Below are positions 58,433 to 64,000 of a DNA stretch of 64,000 nucleotides, piece by piece. How positions within the stretch are numbered: position 1 is the first letter of the stretch; every line of letters begins with the position of its first letter. The notes under the pieces are model-generated. The model made no database searches, was not told the DNA's origin, and saw only the letters and a program-made list of their open reading frames with translations. A program made the position numbers and the translations under genes. The stretch is from Ascaris suum (taxonomy: Eukaryota; Nematoda; Chromadorea; Rhabditida; Ascarididae), in NCBI GenBank assembly GCA_013433145.1, contig CM024176.1:7178520-7242519 (forward strand), written 5' to 3'.

Positions 58433-60627
58433 TCAACATCGAATAGATATCCAGAATGCTAGAGTAATGGTGGTGATCATAGAAAAGACGGTGATGGTAA
58501 TAGTTGATGCTGAATTGCAACCGTCACCATAACAACAGCATATCGTTTGATAGGAGATGCCGGCCGTGACGTTGTAACAAGTTCCTGTCGACATGACGAC
58601 ACCGTTCTGAAACAGTTGAAGTTAACTGAAATCGGTTTCCCATTTATCCTACAATTTTCGCTATTTTGTTGTCTTTACACAACCTTCCACCATCACGATC
58701 CATTGGCATCATTTGGGGATTTATTGAAAATTTTTCTGCCGAATCGCTCCCACTTCACTCCCACTTTCTTTTGAGTGAGAAAAAATACATCCTTTTTGTG
58801 ACTTATTTGTAAAATAATTATTAAAACTTGAAGCTCTCAAGGGTTCCAGCATTTACATTCAGCATAGAGTAGCACAAGTTTCCTAGCAATAGAAATTTGA
58901 TTCCGTGATGCAGACGATAGTTATGACCATGCTTTTTTGTGTTGTTAATTGAAGCACACAAGCACACATGAAGGTCGCCTTTATGAGAATGCCTTATTGC
59001 AAGGTATCAATGCCCTTTTATGAAACAACTTCTCATTTTATCAATTTCGGGATAATTTGCCAAGAGATTTTCCAAAGGTTAGCGTTTATGTCTATGAATG
59101 CACTATGCTACTAGAAATGCGGAAGTTCACTTCAATATGAGTCAGCCCAGAATCCAAGAATTCAAAGTAGTATTCAAGCTGCATCAAAATAAGGAAATAC
59201 CTGTGTGCAGTTCGTATTAGAGCAGTGTCTAGTGACTAAGTTTGTGCTCATGTCAACGGTTTTGATACACGAATAGGAACCAGGCATCCCACATTCTTGA
59301 AGTGGCACAAGAACCGATCCATTGTTGATCGTTGGGCCACCCTGAAAATCTTTACTGGTTCACAGTTAGGTTGAAAAATGATGCTTTTGTTCAAGAGTAC
59401 TAAATCTTAGGTTCGAGCATCCTTGACATGTTGTTGGCACCTCCCATTCCTCTTCCGCCGTCTCGATTTTTGGTGACTGATTAAAGAAAACCAAAATCCG
59501 CGAAGCTCGGTTCAGAACACGTCTCAGAAATTCGTAGGTGTTGGAGCTGGGTAAGTAAGTCTAGGGCTTCTAATGTCGTAATGTCGGCAGTGGCGTAGAT
59601 GGAACGTAGGAAGGGCATCAACTTTATATGAGCGATCACAGACTGCAGAAAATCTTGACTGCCTACACGTATTTGCCTTCAAAAGGAGATTTCCAAAAAT
59701 CGCTATGAGAAATATTCAATATCAGATCAGTTGATAACAGGACGGATATGAATTCGATGACAAAACAGACTACGCCACGTAAGCGGACTCACTAATTTCA
59801 AACTGTTTCAGATGGTTCTTGTACCTGTGATGCACTACAGCGACATGGGGGTTGCTTACAACCACAAAATCTCGCCTGGAAATGGCAAAAGCACGCAACA
59901 TTAGGTTTCTGAATATGACAGGACTGAGGGTTATATTATGATGAAGATCATTTTTCTTCGTAGTAATTCTAAGCACTCTTGCAAGAGCAGGAGGATTTAT
60001 TTGAAGGTTTCACAATACTCTTTTGATAGCATTCGAAGGCATAAATCAACAGCGACACCAAGATCTACTCACCACATAGCATTTCAGCGCATTCGATGTA
60101 GCCAGAATGACGAATACGAACGACAGCGACAGAAGTACGGTGGTCATTCTACTTTCGACTCTGCAAAAAAGAGTCTCCTAAAACCTAGCAATTCACTGTA
60201 GTCGTTACGAGGAATCGAAGCATTTCCAATAAAGTAGCGCAATCTATCATTTATTACTGGAATAAAATCGAAGTCTTCGATAAGAGTGTAAGACTGATAC
60301 CTCAGATTTTAAGATCAGTATTTTATGCATCAGCAACGACTTCTACTTCATATGTAACAACGCCCACAATTAGAAAACGCAGAAATGGCTGTAGCGAAGG
60401 GAAAAACAATGTAATAAGAAGCATTGCATTATACTTAGATGAATCTCTCTTGCAATAGATGTACGACAGAATCGTAGAGATAAACGGTCAAAGTGTGCTG
60501 AAATGCTGGAATAATTAAGGAGTATGCTGGAAATAAACAAATGGCAAAACTTTCTACTCACTAGCGCAAACACGATGAAAAGCGCAAGAAAATCGATCAC
60601 TGCTTTGGAGCGAGCGATCAGCAACAT
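58433..60627 (-). CDS. Secreted ET/Ly6-type cysteine-rich protein, probably GPI-anchored
   Basis: Exons on the minus strand, all phase 0: 60627-60562 (signal peptide; hydrophobic core FLALFIVFAL), 59875-59825 (ARFCGCKQPPCRCSASQ), possibly 59476-59441 (SPKIETAEEEWE), 59341-59201 (LQECGMPGSYSCIK to HCSNTNCTQ) and 58606-58433 (GTCYNVTAGIS, then CCCYGDGCN, TGA). All sites match AG/GT rules (TTTTCAG, TTTCCAG, GTGAGT). C-x6-C, HC-x4-C and the final C-C-C-x3-G-C-N fit nematode ET-module/Ly6-like three-finger proteins, in which the last CN pair closes the fold. After it a hydrophobic tail without charges (TITITVFSMITTITLAFWIS) suggests a GPI-attachment signal. Such proteins act outside the cell or at its surface; ligands are mostly unknown. 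Length is about 143-155 residues. The two C-terminal exons are firm; linking the two N-terminal exons rests on phase and order. Confidence 0.75.
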
Positions 60628-61533
60628 AGCGACGTTATAATAGAATCCTCTCAACTTGAATACAATTTATAGTTGCGTTGCGTGTCTTATGCTTCACACG
60701 TTACCCGCCTACAATTGCGAGCTCTGCAACAACCTTCCACTTCAGTTCTTTCGTACCTGCTTGTCATAATGTTATTGCTGCACGAAGAACGCTGCTCATC
60801 ACACCGAAAGCGGCGCAGTGAAATTCAGCTAACTTGAAGTGCCGAATAAAGCATTTTATTGAACGCGATTGATCCGTAAGCTACCGCAAATTTCCCACTT
60901 GTTCGCCTCACTTTTTCTAATTCTAGAAAGTTTCAACAACAATAGATTTAATTCTGCAATGTTTAAGGTCTCAGCAATTCGATAATCTCTAGATTGGAAT
61001 TCAATAAAAATGCAGCTTCACGATAAGGAAAGTTTGCTATCTAAGCGGATAAATTACTAGAAGATCTTCTCTCTAGGCTTAGCTCGCTCACCTGCGATAA
61101 TCGACCACAATAGACAGAAAACGAATAAATGCATTCCCACCATGATATTTTAATGTCTGGCTGATAAAAATTTCTTGATTTTAGTGACTTCTTGATTGCA
61201 ACAAAGAGTGCTTTTATTACTGGAGCGGAAACACTTCCGATGCTCTGAGCTCTTTCTACTATAAAGTTGCTTGGAACGTTGTGCCTTTGTACAACAAATA
61301 TTTCTTGAAATGGATCAAAGATCTCCGAGAGTCACTTCGAACATTCAAAGTGCTCCGCCCATCAATGACTTTGTTCGGAAGTACTGATTTATGCAGAGCA
61401 CATGTGACGAAAATAGCCTTTCTGCCGTCAGTCAGCTCTCGGTAGTCGGCAGATTGCCGCACTAGTCAATAATTCTTACTGATATGTGATTTCGAGCCGC
61501 AATAATTGATGATGAATTCACTTCATCGATAAA
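60628..61533. other. Probable upstream region of the ET/Ly6-like gene; nothing else seen
   Basis: No ORF with splice support or a recognisable domain on either strand. The divergent position between the minus-strand gene and the plus-strand candidate at 61534 suggests a shared promoter region. Confidence 0.4.
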
Positions 61534-61866
61534 ATGAGTGACGCTCTTCAGGCGACTTATGGAACTTCAGAATGCAAATTTCTTTCAGTCGAAAGTGCTT
61601 CAATGAGCGGTACAGTTGATGAATGCATCGATGCATTCTGCAACAACTGCTCAAAAGCTTACACAATGTAGTTTTTTCCCATTGACAGGAAACTGCATGA
61701 GGACCCAGTCTTTTTAGTGTTCTTCCGTCCTAATTTCAACATCATGCCCGAAATTTCTATTCAATTATATGCACTCACATATGCTCAAATAAGAGACCTC
61801 AAGTTTCTAAACGCTCTTCGGATATGTGGATGCGTGTTTGCTCCATCGGCTAGTGCATATGTGCTG
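61534..61866 (+). CDS. Candidate start of a plus-strand gene, exons 61534-61609 and 61718-61866
   Basis: ATG at 61534 opens MSDALQATYGTSECKFLSVE and leaves in phase 1 at GAGCG|GTACAG. After TCTTTTTAG the next exon reads VFFRPNFNIMPEISIQLY, YAQIRDLKFLNALRICGCVF and SASAYVL up to the strong donor GTGCTG|GTGAGT. An alternative acceptor, CCCATTGACAG at 61688, extends this exon in frame (KLHEDPVFL). The second exon is well supported; the first is weaker. If unspliced, the first ORF ends at TAG 61669-61671 after 45 codons. No domain is recognised. Confidence 0.38.
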
Positions 61867-62270
61867 GTGAGTGTGTGGACACCCCCCTTTGAGCTCAAAA
61901 TGGTCGAACCAACTTCTATTTCAAGAAGAGATTATTTCCTTCGACAAGTTAAGCTGCTAAGATTCTCGAGGAATCGCAGACTTCTTTCAAATGCCAAATC
62001 TCGCGGTTCTCTAAGCATGAAAAAATTGATAAATCACTGTATCTAGGATAGTTCTGAATAGTTGTGGCAAAGGTTAAGGAGAGCTTTGTAATAAAGAAAA
62101 AAGGAAGGAAACTCTGGAAAGCTCGATTGGGAGACCTCCGAAAGACAAGAATGCCTCGACGACTTCTCCTCTGCTGACTTTTGAGTGGATCTATGAATTG
62201 CTGACAAAGCACTGCGCATCTAAATGAAGCTAGAAATTTGCATATGATTTGCAACTGGCAATGGCTCATT

Positions 62271-62510
62271 TTATAGCCGACCATATTTTTTGTGGATGAA
62301 GGCAGTCGCAGGACGTGCGGAAAAGAAACGAACATTTGCCGGAAATTTGTTGTAGATGTCGCTCCATTTAAAATCAGAACGTATTGTTTCATATGCGCTG
62401 TTCTTCGTGCAGTCGTGGAATACACTGGTTCCATCAGCACGGTCGCAGAATGCGCTCGTCATATCACCTCCTCTGGTGTGATCCCCCCAGTTGTTCCGCA
62501 ACAACACTCG
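62271..62510 (-). CDS. Candidate minus-strand terminal exon or retroelement fragment
   Basis: After TTGGTTCTCAG the minus strand reads 79 codons in phase 0 (VLLRNNWGDHTRGGDMTSAF, then C-x13-C in CDRADGTSVFHDCTKNS) to TAA. The Cys/His grouping followed by a K-N-S-A-Y-E-T tail recalls the zinc knuckle of Pao/BEL-type gag proteins, but the knuckle is not intact. The plus strand also carries a 90-codon ORF here. Strand and nature are unsure. Confidence 0.22.
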   Translation of the reverse strand, partial: RVLLRNNWGDHTRGGDMTSAFCDRADGTSVFHDCTKNSAYETIRSDFKWSDIYNKFPANVRFFSARPATAFIHKKYGRL

Positions 62511-64000
62511 CTGAGAACCAATTCAAGAAAATTGCTTCAAAGGCTCCTTTCCTCTTATTTTTAAAAAGTGGAAAAAATATGACGTCAACTTCTGCAAACT
62601 TCTACTAACTGGACGATTCCAAGTTAACAGTGAAGTTTTTCGGAAAAGAGTGGTCCTTGAGTTCCCCTGAAAAGACTGACGCTTTTCAAAAGGGTCTACT
62701 GCCGAAAGTATCTGCAGAGAAATGCATCCTCAGAACTGGTGAAGAACTCTAAACCCCTCCGAAGGCTTTTATTAGCAAACCAAGGTAGTGGGAGGAGATA
62801 TCATGCACATACCATTGGAAATGAAAGAAAGCAGAATATATCGCGCGCCAGGGATCGGCGAGTTGAATACACGGCGGCCTTGTACGGAAAATGTAATACT
62901 TTGTTGATGAATTTACATCACTTCAGCACCTCAAAGAAAAATTTGCACAAAACGAGCACGACTGACTGCCTCACTCTCTAATTCCTGCATAACAAAAAAT
63001 ATTACTGTAATTCCAACGTTTCCCTTCGTGAAACAGCGCAAACTCATAACCCTATGCGCACGATGCGGATCACATATCTGTGGCGAAGGTCCCATATTTA
63101 TAGCGAACTTGGCCACTTCCGCCATCTCCGCGCACGATTTGGTTTGCTTTTTCCGCTCTCTTCTTTTTTTTCCGCTCTACATGTATACGAGAATTGCTAT
63201 TTTCCTGGTTAAATGTCAGATGAGAGTAACGATGACAATGAGACCATATGCTCACTTCATGCACTTAAAACGTTTTGACTAAGTGAGGAAAACAAGAAAA
63301 AATATGAGACAAATCCTCATTTTCGCCTGCATTTTAATAAAGGTTTAACAAGAAGATGTGTAGTCTTTTGTTTTTGCCTCAAATCCACCACCTTAATTGT
63401 TAGTTCCCTTAAAACTTTGCATTATGCAAATTATTGAAACATGTTCAGGAATATGCACACTTCACAGTGCTTCGATTTGTGTAGGAAATAACAAATATAT
63501 TGCATGTGTAATATAAACAGTTAGCAGAAACTTAAAATGTGATGACAAATATCGAAATGTGAATGACCGATGAAGATTCGTCGCTTCGCAGCTGTGATTC
63601 GAATATCAATGCATTGAGTGAAACGTCGTTCGAGCAGTCTCGAACAGCAAGTGCCCAGAACAAACATAAACAAGCAATTATGAAAGCATAAGAAAGCTTG
63701 AAAACTCTTCGAAGAAAGACTGACAAGCGAAGAAGTACTTCACAGCTGGTGTTATATGAGTTTTTGCAAACTGCCGCGAAGCTGGTGGAAAACGTTGTCA
63801 GAGAAGCAGGCACGACATGCGCTTTTGTAATCCTCCGCACCACATTCACCAGTATCATATATTTTCAGCAAATAATTAGACGTGCACGATGTGCATTCCT
63901 ATCATAACATTGTAATCTAAAAGAAGTTTCCATAAAGCATTCTACAAGAAATTCGTTTCTTTTTTCTGACCGAGGCAGATGCAAAATATGTTCCGAAGCT
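62511..64000. other. Right edge, no supportable gene
   Basis: ORFs at 62739-62981, 63028-63282 and 63698-63907 (plus) and 62931-63125 and 63532-63858 (minus) lack splice or family support. On the minus strand at about 63125 ATGGCGGAAGTGGCC starts a 64-codon ORF, and GCTATAAATATGG (about 63100) is TATA-like, but neither is convincing. Confidence 0.4.

Noticed and set aside
61949..62440. 163-codon minus-strand ORF
   Set aside because: It overlaps better-looking frames on both strands and lacks splice signals and domain features; its length alone is within chance for the window.
62931..63125. Minus-strand ORF starting ATGGCGGAAGTGGCC
   Set aside because: Attractive start but no downstream donor or conserved protein; may simply be a promoter motif.

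Overview
The window reads as eukaryotic, AT-rich (about 60 percent A+T by eye) nuclear DNA of a nematode, most likely a clade V animal-parasitic worm of the hookworm/strongylid type. The evidence is short to medium exons bounded by TTTCAG-type acceptors and GTAAGT/GTGAGT/GTTTGT-type donors, long introns, start codons lying just after acceptor sites (as in spliced-leader trans-splicing), decayed transposons, and proteins of nematode character (an HPO-9/BTBD9 orthologue, a DM-domain factor, an ET/Ly6-like secreted protein). Most single ORFs are chance, so genes were built by chaining exons by splice sites and reading phase.

Layout. (1) 1-6643, minus: the first five coding exons of hpo-9 (BTBD9 orthologue; BTB domain), running off the left edge. 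(2) 7.1-23.3 kb: gene-poor. It holds a possible small membrane protein at 7.1-8.2 kb (+), a degenerate Tc1/mariner-type transposon at 10.3-11.2 kb, unassigned candidate exons on both strands at 13.6-18.0 kb, a decayed retroelement-like block with TATA box and imperfect repeats at 18.1-20.3 kb, and two weak candidate exons at 22.1-23.3 kb. (3) 23.3-28.1 kb: no gene that I can support; a hairpin and a G-rich tract. (4) 28146-43685, plus: a 12-exon, roughly 940-residue Arg/Ser-rich protein of unknown function starting MTWCCCRRG, with possible alternative 3' exons. (5) 44310-49187, plus: a six-exon DM-domain (Doublesex/MAB-3 family) transcription factor with an eh1-type repressor motif, 625 bases downstream of gene 4 on the same strand. 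(6) 50.8-53.8 kb: candidate plus-strand exons and a proline tract. (7) 52.3-56.3 kb, minus: several coding-like segments, one with a frame change at an A7 run; gene or decaying gene. (8) 58433-60627, minus: a small secreted, probably GPI-anchored, cysteine-rich protein of the ET/Ly6 type. (9) 61.5-61.9 kb, plus: a candidate two-exon gene start; the right edge is otherwise unassigned.

I see no common pathway linking the genes. The RS-rich gene and the DM gene lie head to tail and may share regulation, but the spacing is larger than usual for a nematode operon. No prokaryotic defence system, CRISPR array, rRNA or convincing tRNA is present. Exon boundaries are predictions from sequence alone.
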